From Castor canadensis (Eukaryota > Chordata > Mammalia > Rodentia > Castoridae), in the NCBI RefSeq assembly GCF_047511655.1, contig NC_133387.1:24174353-24238352 (forward strand): 64,000 bases of DNA, given 5' to 3'. The notes below the pieces were generated by a model that was given only the letters and a program-made list of their open reading frames with translations, was not told the origin of the DNA and searched no databases. Position numbers and translations under genes: made by a program. Below, piece by piece: positions 24,301-32,339 of this stretch. Position 1 is the stretch's first letter. Every line of letters begins with the position of its first letter.

Positions 24301-25648
24301 CCTTTAAAATGAGAAGACACTGGGAGAAGTAATACATTAGACTAATATTTCCTGGCATTCGTTCTAAGGAACAGCAGTCCTTTGGGTTGCTCAGCCAAAG
24401 GGGGAGGGGTGTTTTTTTTAAAATAAGGTCTATGCTGCAACCTAGATCCCTTCTAACACATTTATAACACACACTAACTTAGTGTATGTTCTAGAAATCC
24501 TATATTTTGTTTAATATTCTGATTCCAACTTTATTTGATTGTCTACTTTTTTTAAACCAAATTTATTTGATTGCTTCATTAGTTCACTGGAACACTCCCC
24601 AAAGATGCAGCCCAAAGCTCTTCAGAGACTGTGTAACCAAAGCACTTCACTCAGAGCAAGGATGAGTCCTAACATCATAAGAGGAGTTAGGGAAGACTAC
24701 CATTCTGGCCTTCCCTCTTCCTGAGGTTCCACTACCCGGGAAGAGGGACATGGGGGTGAGGGGTGGCGCAGAAGAGGTGAAGAATAGCTTTGACACTTAG
24801 CTGTGACTGTCACTGAGACAACTAACCAAACAGCTTGGTATTCCCTGATGCCTACCATTCCCACATTCTGACTTTTGGAAGGGAAAATGAGTAAGGATGG
24901 AGAGAAATAGGCTTATGTCTGATCAATTTTTTGAAAATTCATTACACAAAATGGAGTCATCCCTGTCACAGCCCACTAAAATGGAGTTGTGGGCCATGGG
25001 AAAGAAATGGAAACAGGTGATGACATGTGCAAAAAACAATCCAACGAAACAGCCTGCCCTATCTTTCAAACCACTTTTACTTAGCAGCTGGTGAAGGAAT
25101 GTGCCAACTATAACCTTAAAACTAGCTTTACACAGTAACTGCCCCCACTCTCCAATCAGAGCTTGCCAGCTCCCACAAGCTTGGAAAGTGCCAATGAACC
25201 TTCATTCAGAATCACTTCTATAGATTTCTCTGTCCTCATAAAACTCCTAGTCTTTCCCTTGTTGTCCAGACATACAGAGACCAACTTGGCCTGTGCATGT
25301 GGACCCTCCACTACAGTTCTATTCTTTACTCCCAAATAAAACTTCCTTTATTGATCTATCTCTGTATTTTGACTTTGACAGTTTTCACTTATTTCTCCCT
25401 TACAATGTCTTTCATCACTTTTTTTTTGATACATTCTCCTATTTTTTCCCACTATCCTGCTCCCAAATCTAAGAGAACTCTGAAGACACTGACCACATAT
25501 TCCCATTATCTATAACAATCAAATGAAAGCCTCCCTGAATCAGGTAAGTAAAATTCAAGTAAGCACCAGAAAGAGTAACTTACCCCACAAATGTTTCTCG
25601 ACAGTAGATATGCCCAAAAAGGGCACCAAGTAACAGGATCAACCTCAT
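6539..25648 (-). CDS. CPA2: Procarboxypeptidase A2, complete gene (11 coding exons)
   Basis: This is a secreted zinc exopeptidase (M14A) that removes C-terminal aromatic and bulky residues. It is made as a zymogen in the exocrine pancreas and activated by trypsin. The exons (minus strand, 5' to 3') are 25584-25648, 23241-23322, 22442-22576, 21695-21790, 19899-20000, 17809-17907, 16378-16488, 15222-15312, 13514-13713, 11132-11216 and 6539-6726. They join in frame to 1254 bases, 417 residues. The signal peptide is about residues 1-16, the propeptide runs to Arg112 in QRRER, and the mature enzyme follows. In mature numbering (minus 108) the zinc ligands His69, Glu72 and His196 are His177, Glu180 and His304. 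Arg71, Arg127, Asn144, Arg145, Tyr248 and Glu270 are all present. Met203 and Ala268 are CPA2-type pocket residues that separate it from CPA1. The start is the ATG in ACCATGA; human CPA2 starts two codons earlier, but that codon is TTG here. Confidence 0.96.
6840..7508. other. CPA2 intron 10, no recognised feature
   Basis: Two overlapping open frames of 93-97 codons lie on the minus strand. Neither looks like a known family, and neither has splice context or conservation that I can judge. I treat the stretch as intron. Confidence 0.4.
7509..7833 (+). mobile_element. Tigger-like (Tc1/mariner) non-autonomous DNA transposon
   Basis: A fossil element with 'cccttatccaaaatgcatgg' at one end and 'ggattttcagactaggagtg' at the other. 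The ends are imperfect inverted copies of each other, as in Tigger-derived short elements. It has no transposase. It lies in CPA2 intron 10. Confidence 0.6.
8165..8345 (+). repeat. MIR SINE
   Basis: It shows the MIR 3' half: 'ttgttctcattttacagatg' followed by AAGAAACAGAG. Confidence 0.65.
8430..8610 (+). repeat. Second MIR SINE
   Basis: It carries 'cactttacagatgaaaaatc' followed by a segment matching the MIR core's 'gacttggttccaaagtgaca' end. It lies 100 bases after the previous MIR in the same orientation. Confidence 0.55.
8611..10309. other. CPA2 intron 10, mostly unique or highly diverged
   Basis: This includes an A/T-rich stretch (about 9330-9670) that may be an old LINE relic and a short GA-rich run near 10060-10112. 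I see no exon. Confidence 0.35.
10312..10404 (-). repeat. ID element
   Basis: Inverted ID: the reverse of the B box (GGGGATTGAACCTAGG) is followed by the reverse of the A box (CTACCACTGAACTATGCCCC). Confidence 0.75.
10728..10846 (+). repeat. B1 SINE
   Basis: A monomeric 7SL-derived unit, 'gctgggcatggtggcacata' to 'gagactgtctcaagg', ending in an A run. Confidence 0.85.
10879..11081 (-). repeat. Composite B1-dID type SINE
   Basis: Inverted dimer: a tRNA-like half with CACTTGCAAAGCAGGC, then a B1-like half ending GATTGCAGGCGTGAGCATGG. It stops 50 bases before CPA2 exon 10's donor end. Confidence 0.75.
11132..11216 (-). CDS. CPA2: CPA2 exon 10
   Basis: It encodes residues 328-355 ([11 protein letters not shown] to GPICSVI) plus the first base of the Tyr356 codon. 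The acceptor is TAG (11219-11217) and the donor GTAAGT (11131-11126). Confidence 0.95.
11690..12280 (+). mobile_element. L3/CR1-clade LINE fossil
   Basis: This stretch in CPA2 intron 9 matches, block by block, the conserved CR1/L3 3' region as I remember it. There is a 'gtcttgaacttgggtccagg' block, a block ending 'gtcaatgagcccaacatgag', then CTCTGCACTGG, 'caaccagaatagtaagg', and finally an ACAGATTTTAGCTC block before 'aaggaagaactctaatg'. CR1-clade LINEs died out in the mammalian line very early, so this copy should be older than the placental radiation. The frame is broken and no protein is encoded. Confidence 0.7.
12990..13105 (+). repeat. B1 SINE
   Basis: 'gctgggcatggtggtacatg' through 'gagaccctatctcaaaaa'. 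Confidence 0.85.
13208..13290 (-). repeat. ID-like SINE half
   Basis: Inverted tRNA-like unit: 'tactgggatttgaactcata' and 'taccacttgagccattc'. It follows an alternating TA/TG run (13160-13208). Confidence 0.75.
13514..13713 (-). CDS. CPA2: CPA2 exon 9
   Basis: It encodes residues 261-327 ([15 protein letters not shown] to [10 protein letters not shown]). It supplies the third zinc ligand, His304 (mature His196), in [14 protein letters not shown]. Met311 (mature 203) is the CPA2-type pocket residue. The junctions are CAG before and GTGAGT after. Confidence 0.96.
13747..15180. other. CPA2 intron 8, unique sequence
   Basis: A 90-codon plus-strand open frame at 13926 resembles no family I know and is treated as chance. 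No clear repeat is seen. Confidence 0.4.
15222..15312 (-). CDS. CPA2: CPA2 exon 8
   Basis: It encodes residues 231-260 ([10 protein letters not shown] to NWDAGFG) plus one base. It contains Arg235 (mature Arg127, oxyanion hole) and DPNRNW with Asn252 and Arg253 (mature Asn144/Arg145), which bind the substrate's terminal carboxylate. The first residue is Asp where human CPA2 has Asn. Confidence 0.96.
16378..16488 (-). CDS. CPA2: CPA2 exon 7
   Basis: It encodes residues 194-230 ([15 protein letters not shown] to [10 protein letters not shown]), including the conserved [10 protein letters not shown] strand-loop. The acceptor is TAG (16490-16489) and the donor GTAAGC. A pure A run lies only about 15 bases past the donor on the plus strand (T run in the pre-mRNA). 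Confidence 0.96.
16560..17460. other. CPA2 intron 6, unique sequence
   Basis: This is A/T-rich and unrepetitive by eye, with no exon candidate. Confidence 0.4.
17809..17907 (-). CDS. CPA2: CPA2 exon 6
   Basis: It encodes residues 161-193 ([15 protein letters not shown] to TAMWTANK). It holds the first zinc-binding pair in GIHAREW: His177 and Glu180 (mature His69/Glu72), with Arg179 (mature Arg71) between. The acceptor is a T-rich tract plus CAG, and the donor is GTCATT, weaker than the others in this gene. Confidence 0.95.
18283..18328. repeat. (GT)n microsatellite
   Basis: About 23 GT units with one interruption by AT, within CPA2 intron 5. Confidence 0.95.
19493..19617. repeat. 24-bp C-rich (G-rich on minus) tandem repeat in CPA2 intron 5
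   Basis: About four and a half copies of a unit close to CCTCCCCGCCTCCTCTCCC plus five pyrimidines, with the last copy diverged. The unit is 24-25 bases and purely pyrimidine except for one G. On the CPA2 sense strand it is a long array of GGGG runs. It starts about 280 bases past the exon 5 donor. Confidence 0.9.
19899..20000 (-). CDS. CPA2: CPA2 exon 5
   Basis: It encodes residues 127-160 ([15 protein letters not shown] to ENRPMDVLK), the first helix and strands of the mature domain. The acceptor is CTCAG and the donor GTACAG. Close to human CPA2; Arg replaces Lys at residue 144. Confidence 0.96.
20040..20895. other. CPA2 intron 4, unique sequence
   Basis: Several overlapping 60-118 codon open frames occur on both strands, with no recognisable family. 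No repeat is evident until the ID element at 20899. Confidence 0.4.
20899..20990 (+). repeat. ID element
   Basis: A classic ID/BC1-like order: 'ggggctggggatgtagttca', then a B box (GGGTTCAGTTCCCCAG), and an A tail. Confidence 0.85.
21000..21660. other. CPA2 intron 4, no recognised feature
   Basis: Unrepetitive intron, no exon candidate. Confidence 0.35.
21695..21790 (-). CDS. CPA2: CPA2 exon 4
   Basis: It encodes residues 95-126. It carries the end of the propeptide and the trypsin activation site: QRRER ends at Arg112 and the mature enzyme begins [10 protein letters not shown]. Human CPA2 has Ser in place of the first Asn. The junctions are TTAG and GTAGGT. Confidence 0.96.
22002..22115 (-). 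repeat. ID-like SINE half
   Basis: A T run, then 'ttgcaaagcaggcactccac' (inverted tRNA-like unit), in CPA2 intron 3. Confidence 0.65.
22442..22576 (-). CDS. CPA2: CPA2 exon 3
   Basis: It encodes residues 50-94 of the propeptide ([12 protein letters not shown] to SIMIEDVQ). This globular domain covers the active site in the zymogen. The junctions are CTAG and GTAATT. Confidence 0.96.
22650..23230. other. CPA2 intron 2, unique sequence
   Basis: No exon or clear repeat, apart from a T run near 22831-22845. Confidence 0.4.
23241..23322 (-). CDS. CPA2: CPA2 exon 2
   Basis: It encodes residues 23-49 of the propeptide ([17 protein letters not shown] to EEHLQ), plus one base completing Gly22. The acceptor is CTTTAG, and the donor follows CTCCAG. 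Confidence 0.96.
23400..24880. other. CPA2 intron 1, unique sequence
   Basis: No exon or confident repeat recognised. Several short open frames look like chance. Confidence 0.35.
24925..25395 (+). mobile_element. Likely solitary endogenous retrovirus LTR in CPA2 intron 1
   Basis: The layout is LTR-like: AAATGGAGT motifs at the left, a TATA-like CATAAAACTCC near 25238, and a poly-A signal AATAAA near 25335 followed by a T-rich tract. No gag, pol or env is present. It is in antisense orientation to CPA2, about 200 bases from exon 1, so it could influence that region. Family is not assigned. Confidence 0.5.
25584..25648 (-). CDS. CPA2: CPA2 exon 1 (coding part)
   Basis: It encodes the signal peptide [16 protein letters not shown] and residues RETFVG, ending two bases into Gly22 at a GTAAGT donor. 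The start is the ATG at 25648 in the context GACCATGA, with A at -3. Confidence 0.95.
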
Positions 25649-25700
25649 GGTCAAAGTTTTATCCAGAATCCAGAAAGAACTCAGAGTCCTTCCTGAACTT

Positions 25701-25708
25701 TATTTATA
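25701..25708 (-). promoter_or_regulatory. TATA box of CPA2
   Basis: TATAAATA on the minus strand, 60 bases upstream of the ATG, predicting a start site near 25675 and a 5' UTR under 30 bases. Confidence 0.75.
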
Positions 25709-25756
25709 GGGAGCGCTGCTGAGGCTGATCCATGGCCCTCTGAGAACTCCAGTGAA

Positions 25757-25782
25757 TTCCCACCTGGTAAAATTCTCACCTG
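25757..25782 (-). promoter_or_regulatory. Possible PTF1-like acinar element upstream of CPA2
   Basis: It has an E-box CAGGTG (25782-25777) and a TGGGAA box (25762-25757) with centres 20 bases apart. A second E-box, CAGGTG, overlaps the TGGGAA box (25766-25761). PTF1, the pancreatic acinar factor, binds an E-box plus a TTTCCC-type box one or two helical turns apart. The motifs are seen; binding is inferred, and the relative orientation should be compared with known sites. Confidence 0.4.
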
Positions 25783-25799
25783 CACATGAAATTCTCAAG

Positions 25800-27440
25800 G
25801 TTGTAGACACCCATTGGTGTGCTATCACCAATCTGTACATTTTTCCATTCCTAAGATGAGATAACAAACTTTGATGGAAAAGAAAACAAAATTGTCAGAG
25901 CACACCAAGGTCAAATCATACAGTTATGATTTAGAACATAAAGTGCCCCTAGCTCTGCTTAGTGATATAAGCCAGATTAATAGACCTAGAGGTTATAGTC
26001 CTTTCTGGGTGTTTGACAAAAAAAAGGGCAAAGCATTTATAGTAATTACTCAGGCATCCTGTCTATCACATCCCATTAGTCTGCTCATTTGTTTATTTTT
26101 ATAGAGTTTGCCCTGCAACTGCAGTCACTCAGTCCACATCTGCTGAAGGTCCCTGTAGATGTGGCCCCTTCCAGCCCTCACTCAATATTAAATAAACAAA
26201 ACAGAATGTCTTTTAATATTTAATTTTGCACTGTCTCTAAAGTGATCCATCTGCATTTGCACCAAATTGATATCCCTATTTCCACACTTTTTCCCAAAAT
26301 GAAAATGTCTTTCTGATTAAAACAATGACATTTCTTGTTATAGAAAGTTTGGATTAAAAGGAAGGGTTTTACTAAGTGACCAGTAATTCTTCCACCCAAA
26401 GAAAACCATTTGGTGCCTATCTTTTCCAGTTTCTTTCAATGCTTGAGAGTTTTATTTTTGTTTTTTCTTAAGCAAAGTTTAGACCATATTGCATAGACTG
26501 TTTTTTTAAACAAAGGTTTTTTTTTTTTTTTAAGTAACCTTTCCTTGTCCATAAACATAGATCTACAATAATCTATTCTTCATTGCATGGGAAGAAAATA
26601 TGCCTATTTTCTTTTAGGAATCACACTTTATTGCTTTGTAGTCTTTCACACTCATTATAGCCAGCCTAGCAAGAATCAATCACGAACAGCTGCCGAGGAA
26701 TTTTCATCCGTCCCCTGTGTGTCAAATTTTTCATATGCACACACTTTAAATCCCTGGATTTGATTGCTCAAGTACTTACTGGAAAGGGAAAGGTATATAT
26801 ATTGTGTTTCTGGTTGAAGAAATTACTAGATTAACTTGGTTTTTTTCTTCCTCTTCAGAGTCAGGGAGAAGACAAAAACCCAGAAGCAAACACCATAATT
26901 CATCCTCATGTCCTCTGCAACCATCAAATAAACGGTAGCCCAATTAATTGTAATGAATATACTTGGAGCAATAATCACAGCTTCCTGGAAAAAATGGAGC
27001 TCTAGCTGAGTCTTAGGACAAGTAAGATTTGGCCAGACAAGGGTAAGAAAGGCTGGATTACTGGTGGTGGGAAAACAGGAGTTAGGTGAAGAATGGGAAA
27101 ATACATGCACATCCTGGGGTTAAGAAGGAAACCTGCCCCACTGGAGCAAAGATTGGACCTGGGAGTGGTGGGGACAAGAAGTAGGAGAGGGGGCCAGAGG
27201 GTGGGGACCCTCACAATCTAAGCAGAACAGTCTGCTGCTGATGAAATAGAGAGGCCAAGAGCCTTGGAAGATTCCAAGCAGGTAAGCAATTGATGGAGCA
27301 GCTTCAAGAACGATTAACCTTGCAGCATGAGCATGCATGAAAGCCCAAGGGAGCCAAGAAGGAAACTCCTGGAGAGATACAGATGCCAAGCGTGGCTTGG
27401 GTGGTGCAGATGGGATGTTCACAATGGGCTCAGAGAGGCA
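25800..27440. other. CPA2-SSMEM1 intergenic, mostly unique
   Basis: A/T-rich DNA without a gene. I see no exon, tRNA or confident repeat. Minus-strand open frames near 26826-27422 (up to 100 codons) have no recognisable content. Confidence 0.4.
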
Positions 27441-27443
27441 TTC

Positions 27444-27514
27444 TGGGGCTGGAGGTGGAGCTCAAGCAGTAGAATGCTTCCAGCAAAAGTTTGAACCCCA
27501 GTATTGCCAAAGAG
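27444..27514 (+). repeat. ID-like SINE half
   Basis: 'ggggctggaggtggagctca' and a B box (TTTGAACCCCAG) run into the purine tract that follows. Confidence 0.7.
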
Positions 27515-27606
27515 AGAGAAAGAAAGGGAAAGAGAGATGGGGAGGGAGAGGGGAGAGGGGGAGACGGAGAGACAGAGGGAGGGGGAGAGGGAGAGAGAGA
27601 GAGATC
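27511..27606. repeat. GA-rich simple repeat
   Basis: Almost purely purine, with GAGAGA and GGGAGA units. It has probably grown from the SINE's A-rich tail. Confidence 0.9.
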
Positions 27607-27671
27607 CATATCACAATAGGGCATTGTCCTTCCAACCTCTTCATGCTCTAGAATTAGGTTGAAATCTTTTG

Positions 27672-27872
27672 TTTTGGTGGTACTGGGATTTCAACTCTGG
27701 GCCTCACACAAGACAGGCACTGCCACTTGAACCACATGCCCAGCCCATTTTTGCTTTTAGTTATTTTTCACATAGGTTCTCTTATTTTCCCTGGACCAAT
27801 TTCAGACTGCAATCTTCCTACAAATTCTGCAAAGCTGGAATTATGGGCTCACCCCACCATGCATGGCCCCGA
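27672..27872 (-). repeat. Composite SINE
   Basis: Inverted: 'tggtactgggatttcaactc' then GCCACTTGAACCACATGCCC. The B1-like half is diverged. Confidence 0.65.
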
Positions 27873-28040
27873 AATCTGTTTTATAAACAGTTGTATTAAG
27901 TTATACATAACATACAGAAAACTGCACATATTTTAAATATGCAATTTGATAAGTCTTGACATAGGTATATACCCACGGTGAAACTATCACCACAATCAAT
28001 GTTATGTATCATATATCCATCATCCCCAATAAAATATGTT
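27873..28040. mobile_element. Old L1 (L1M) fragment
   Basis: 'aagttatacataacatacag' and the 'aaactatcaccacaatcaat' block resemble the 3' region of old L1 families. Confidence 0.5.
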
Positions 28041-29005
28041 TTTGAGAGTCACTAAGAAAATCTCCAGCCGGAAAGAGATCATTGAAGCCCCCCGGCTTTG
28101 AGGATGAAGAAATCAGTTTCCCAGAGGGGAAGGGGCTTATGTAAAGCCCCAGGGTTGGTCTGAGGTAGAGCAGGCACTAGGAGCTCCATCCTGAGGTCTG
28201 GTTCTCAGCTCTGACACTGTGCAGTGCCCAATTAGCCCAGGTAATTCTACTCGGCTCTATGAAAAGACCATTTTAGACCAAATACTTCTTTATCAACCTG
28301 TCCCTGGGGAAGCTATAATTTAGAAAGAGAAAGGTGATAGCTCTCATTCAAAAAGTGCTCTAATGGCATGTTACTCCCTCTGAGGATGATGTTAGGCACA
28401 TTTCTGGGGTGTTTGCCCTGTAACCCCAGAAGGTGAGAGAGCCTAACAGCAGGATGGGAAGGCTACTAAGTGGGACCACAGTAAGACAACCACAAATTAA
28501 ATCCTTCAGTCAATTCTCAGACTCCAAAGACCTTCAGAATCAAAACTCTGGATGTCTTTGCCTATAGAAACACGGTTGTTCATAGTAAAATGAGTTTTAT
28601 AGCACAATGAATAAACTTTTAAGGATATTTCAGAGCATTATAGATTAATACACTTTGAAGCTTTGGGAAATGCACAAAATCCTGATTTCTGAGGGGGTGG
28701 GGGGGTTAGAAACATGCTCCAAATTTCAATCGACGCAACTTGAAATAAAAATTTCCATCACAGAAGATGACGTTATATCAGAATTGCTGGATTCTTTGCA
28801 CTACCATTAAAACAAAGCACCTGTAAAATCTTACGGAATTTCCATCTGTTGGCTAAATGGACCATGGCCATGTAAGGTGGTGATGTCAGAAGTTGGGTGA
28901 AGGAATACAGGGTCTCTCTCTGCTCTCTTGGCAACTTTTCTGTAAATCTAAAATTATTCTGAAAATAATTCCAAAATAGAAAGTTTATTTTTTTTAAAAA
29001 ATTAA
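28041..29005. other. Intergenic, no recognised feature
   Basis: Unique-looking sequence without coding signal. Confidence 0.35.
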
Positions 29006-29006
29006 G

Positions 29007-29090
29007 GCTGATGAAGTGGTTCAAAGTGCCTGCTTAGCAAGAACGAGGCCCTAAGTTCAATGCCCAGCAAAAAAAACAAAAAAAACAAAA
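29007..29090 (+). repeat. ID-like SINE half
   Basis: 'ggctgatgaagtggttcaaa' then GCCCTAAGTTCAATGCCCAG and an A-rich tail. Confidence 0.65.
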
Positions 29091-29321
29091 ACACCAAACT
29101 GTTGGGAAACCACGTTCAAAAAAACAATGATGGGCAAACAGTGTACAGAGAAAATATTTGCAGCATATATGATAAAGGGCTAACATCCATACTATGTAGA
29201 CAGCACTTAGAGACTACAAGATTGCAAAGTATCTTGTAGAAAATGGACAATGGCAAAAATAAGCAGGACACACACATAGACATACAACCCATATATGAGC
29301 AAACATTAAAAAAAATTTTAA

Positions 29322-29552
29322 AGTTCAAAGCTAACAGTGTAACTCAGTGGTAGAGAACTTGCCTAGCACTCAAGAGGCTCTGCAACCCCAGCACTACATT
29401 AAAAAAAATTATAATAATCAATGTTATTTTTCCAGCTGGGGCACGGTGGTATACCCCTGTAATCACAGTACTCAGGAGGCAGAGGCAGGAAGATCTCAAG
29501 TTTGAGCACAGCCTGGGCTACACAGAGAGACCCTGACTCAAAAAAAAAAAGC
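29322..29552 (+). repeat. ID-like unit (29322-29412) and B1 SINE (29434-29552)
   Basis: The first has GTAACTCAGTGGTAGAG. The second has GCTGGGGCACGGTGGTATAC and ends CTGACTC plus an A run. Confidence 0.75.
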
Positions 29553-29934
29553 TACTTTTCAAAAATGAGATGTTGGGGTTTTTTCTTTTCTTTTCTTTTT
29601 ATGCTATGGTAGGTTGGTTTCTTAAAAAAATGTTACCCAGAGTTGGTGAAGATTTAGGGTAGTGAGCACTAAGGGAAGAGTGTACCCCCAAGAGTAGGGT
29701 TTGGTAATTTAAATCCAGAAACTTAACAGATATGTATTTCTGTGCATGCTACTTTCAGAAATTTGTTCTAAGGAATCATCATGAAGACACGCAAAAATTT
29801 ATCTTGGATTTATATCATTTAAAATGATGAAAAACTAGAAAAATCCTAGCATTTTCAATTGACGTTTGGTTAAATCAAGTAGAACAAATTCACACCAACC
29901 AAAGATGAGGCGTCCAACAAAAAATGACGTGTAA

Positions 29935-30122
29935 GCCAGTGCTGGTGGCTCACGCCTATAATCCTAGCTACTTGAGAGGCTATTTGCAGCCCAGGCAAAT
30001 AGTTCATGAGATCCCATTTACAAAATAACCAGAACAAAAATGAACTGGAGGTGTGGCTCAAGCTGTAGAGTGCGTGCTTTGCAATCTTGAAGCCCTGAGT
30101 TCAAACCCTAGTCCGACAGGGG
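29935..30122 (+). repeat. Composite B1-dID type SINE
   Basis: 'gccagtgctggtggctcacg' through GAGTTCAAACCCTAG. An internal deletion shortens the left half. Confidence 0.75.
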
Positions 30123-30257
30123 GGAAATAATAGTATGTATAGAGTATAGTATGTATTATGGCTCAAGCCTGTAATCTTAGTTACTCTGGAGGTGATTAGG
30201 AGGATCCTAGCTCCAGGCCAGCCTAGGGGAGAAGGTCGAAAGACACCATCGAAGCCC

Positions 30258-30377
30258 ATAGCTGGGAGTGGTTCATGCTTGTCATTACAGCTGTGGGTGG
30301 AAGCACAAATAGGATAACTGCAGTCCAGGCCAGCCCAGGCATAAAGGAAGACCCTGTCTAAAAAATAACTAACACAA
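30258..30377 (+). repeat. Left part of a SINE split by an L1
   Basis: A B1-like half (AGCTGGGAGTGGTTCATGCT to ACCCTGTCT) plus the A-rich linker. The matching right half is at 31785-31870. Confidence 0.7.
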
Positions 30378-31766
30378 CAGGAAAGAGTAGGAAATACTCT
30401 GGAATTAATAGATATAGGCAAGAACTTTCTCAATGGAACCCCAGCAGCACAGCAACTAAGAGATAGCATAGATAAATGGGACTTCATAAAACTAAAAAGC
30501 TTCTGCTCAACAAAAGAAATGGTTTCTAAACTGAACAGACCACCCACAGAGTGGGAGAAAATATTTGCCAGCTACACATCAGACAAAGGACTGATAACCA
30601 GAATATATAGGGAACTTAAAAACTAAATTCTCCCAAAACTAATGAACCAATAAAAAAATGGGCAAGTGAACTAAACAGAACTTTCTCAAAAGAAGAAATT
30701 CAAAAAGCCAAAAAAACACATGAAAAAATGCTCACCATCTCTAGCAATAAAGGAAATGCAAATTAAAACCACACTTAAGATTCCACCTCACCCCTGTTAG
30801 AATAGCCATCATTAGCAACACCACTAACAGGTGTTGGTGAGGATGCGGGAAAAAGGAACCCTCTTACACTGCTGGTGGGAATGTAAACTAGTACAACCCC
30901 TCTGGAAAAAAATTTGGAGGCTACTTAAAAAGCTAAACATAGATCTACCATATGATCCAGCAATACCGCTCTTGGGGATATACCCAAAAGACTGTGACAC
31001 AGGTTACTCCAGAGGCACCTGCACACCCATGTTTATTGCAGCACTATTCACAATAGCCAAGTTATGGAAACAGCCAAGATGCCCCAGCACTGACGAATGG
31101 ATTAAGAAAATGTGGTATCTATACACAATGGAATTTTATGCAGCCATGAAGAAGAACGAAATGTTATCATTTGCTGGTAAATGGATGGAATTGGAGAACA
31201 TCATTCTGAGTGAGGTTAGCCTGGCCCAAAAGACCAAAAATCGTATGTTCTCCCTCATATGTGGACATTAGATCAAGGGCAAACACAGCAAGGGGATTGG
31301 ACTTTGATCACATGATAAAGCGAGAGCACACAAGGGAGGTATGAGGATAGGTAAGACACCTAAAAAACTAGATAGCATTTGTTGCCCTCAACGCAGAGAA
31401 ACTAAAGCAGATACTTTAAAGCAACAGAGACCAATAGGAGAAGGGGACCAGGAACTAGAGAAAAGGTTAGTTCAAGAAGAATTCACCTAGAAGGTGACAC
31501 ACATGCACAGGAAAGCAATGCGAGTCAACTCCCTGTATAGCTATCCTTATCTCAACTAGCAAAAAACCCTTGTTCCTTCCTATTATTGCTTATACTCTCT
31601 CTTCAACAAAATTAGAGATGGGGCAAAATAGTTTCTGCCTGGTAGCGAGGGGATGTGGGGGAGAGAAAGGGGGTGGGGGAAGTGGGGAGAAATGACCCAA
31701 ACATAGTATGCACATATGAATAAAATAAAAATTAAAAATAAATAAATAAAATTTTTAAAAAATAAT
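30378..31766 (+). mobile_element. 5'-truncated L1: ORF2 C-terminus and 3' UTR
   Basis: It encodes a recognisable but frame-broken end of the L1 ORF2 protein. The longest open piece (30831-31271) runs from LLHCWWECK through PAIPLLGIYPKDCD and MFIAALFTIAKLW to MFSLICGH. A G-rich 3' UTR segment (near 31650-31695) follows, then AATAAA-rich DNA. It is flanked by an 18-base target duplication with one mismatch (30360-30377 and 31767-31784). The upstream part has stops and small gaps, so it cannot be an active copy. Confidence 0.93.
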
Positions 31767-31784
31767 AAAAAATAACCAACACAA

Positions 31785-31870
31785 AAAGGCTGGTTAGTGG
31801 CTCAAGTGATAAAGTGCTTGCTTGGCAAGTGTGAAGCCCTGAGTTCAACCCCCAGTACCTTAAAAAGAAA
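31785..31870 (+). repeat. Right (ID-like) part of the split SINE
   Basis: 'ggctggttagtggctcaagt' and GAGTTCAACCCCCAG, continuing the SINE interrupted at 30377. Confidence 0.75.
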
Positions 31871-31892
31871 GAAAGAAAGAAAAAAAAGATGT

Positions 31893-31986
31893 GTATAGGA
31901 CTTGTGGTATATAGCTCAGTTGTAGAGTGTATACTTAGCATACACGAAGCCTTTGGTGCAATCCCCAACACCAAAAAAAAAAAAAA
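31893..31986 (+). repeat. ID element
   Basis: ATATAGCTCAGTTGTAGAG, a diverged B box, and an A run. Confidence 0.75.
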
Positions 31987-32054
31987 TTATATAACAACAC
32001 TACATCTTTTAGACACAAAAAGGTGTTCATGGAATATTAAGCTTTTTAAAAAGC

Positions 32055-32262
32055 AGCTTATACCTGGTAGAGTGGCTCAAGTGGTAAGAGTGCCTGCCTA
32101 CCAAGCATGAGGCCCTCAGTTCAAACCCCAGTACCACCAAAAAAAAACCAAAAAAACAGCTTTTTATTATATCAGAAGGAAATATACAGGACTGGTGGAG
32201 TAGCTCAAGTAGTAGAGGCCTTGAGTTCAAATCCCAGTGCCGCCAAAAAAAAAAAAAAGAAG
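32055..32262 (+). repeat. Two ID-like SINE halves
   Basis: One at 32060-32150 (AGTGGCTCAAGTGGTAAGAG and GTTCAAACCCCAG). A shorter one at 32190-32262 lacks most of the middle. Confidence 0.75.
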
Positions 32263-32339
32263 GAAATATACTAAGTGATTTGGCTATACAAATCTCCAAA
32301 ACTTCTATGTGGTAAACAGTAACTTTCATTTTCTTCACT

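Noticed and set aside
30101-30547. 148-codon minus-strand open frame, with a close copy at 44011-44247
   Set aside because: Both are antisense to L1 ORF2 sequence, so the similarity reflects the shared L1, not a gene family.
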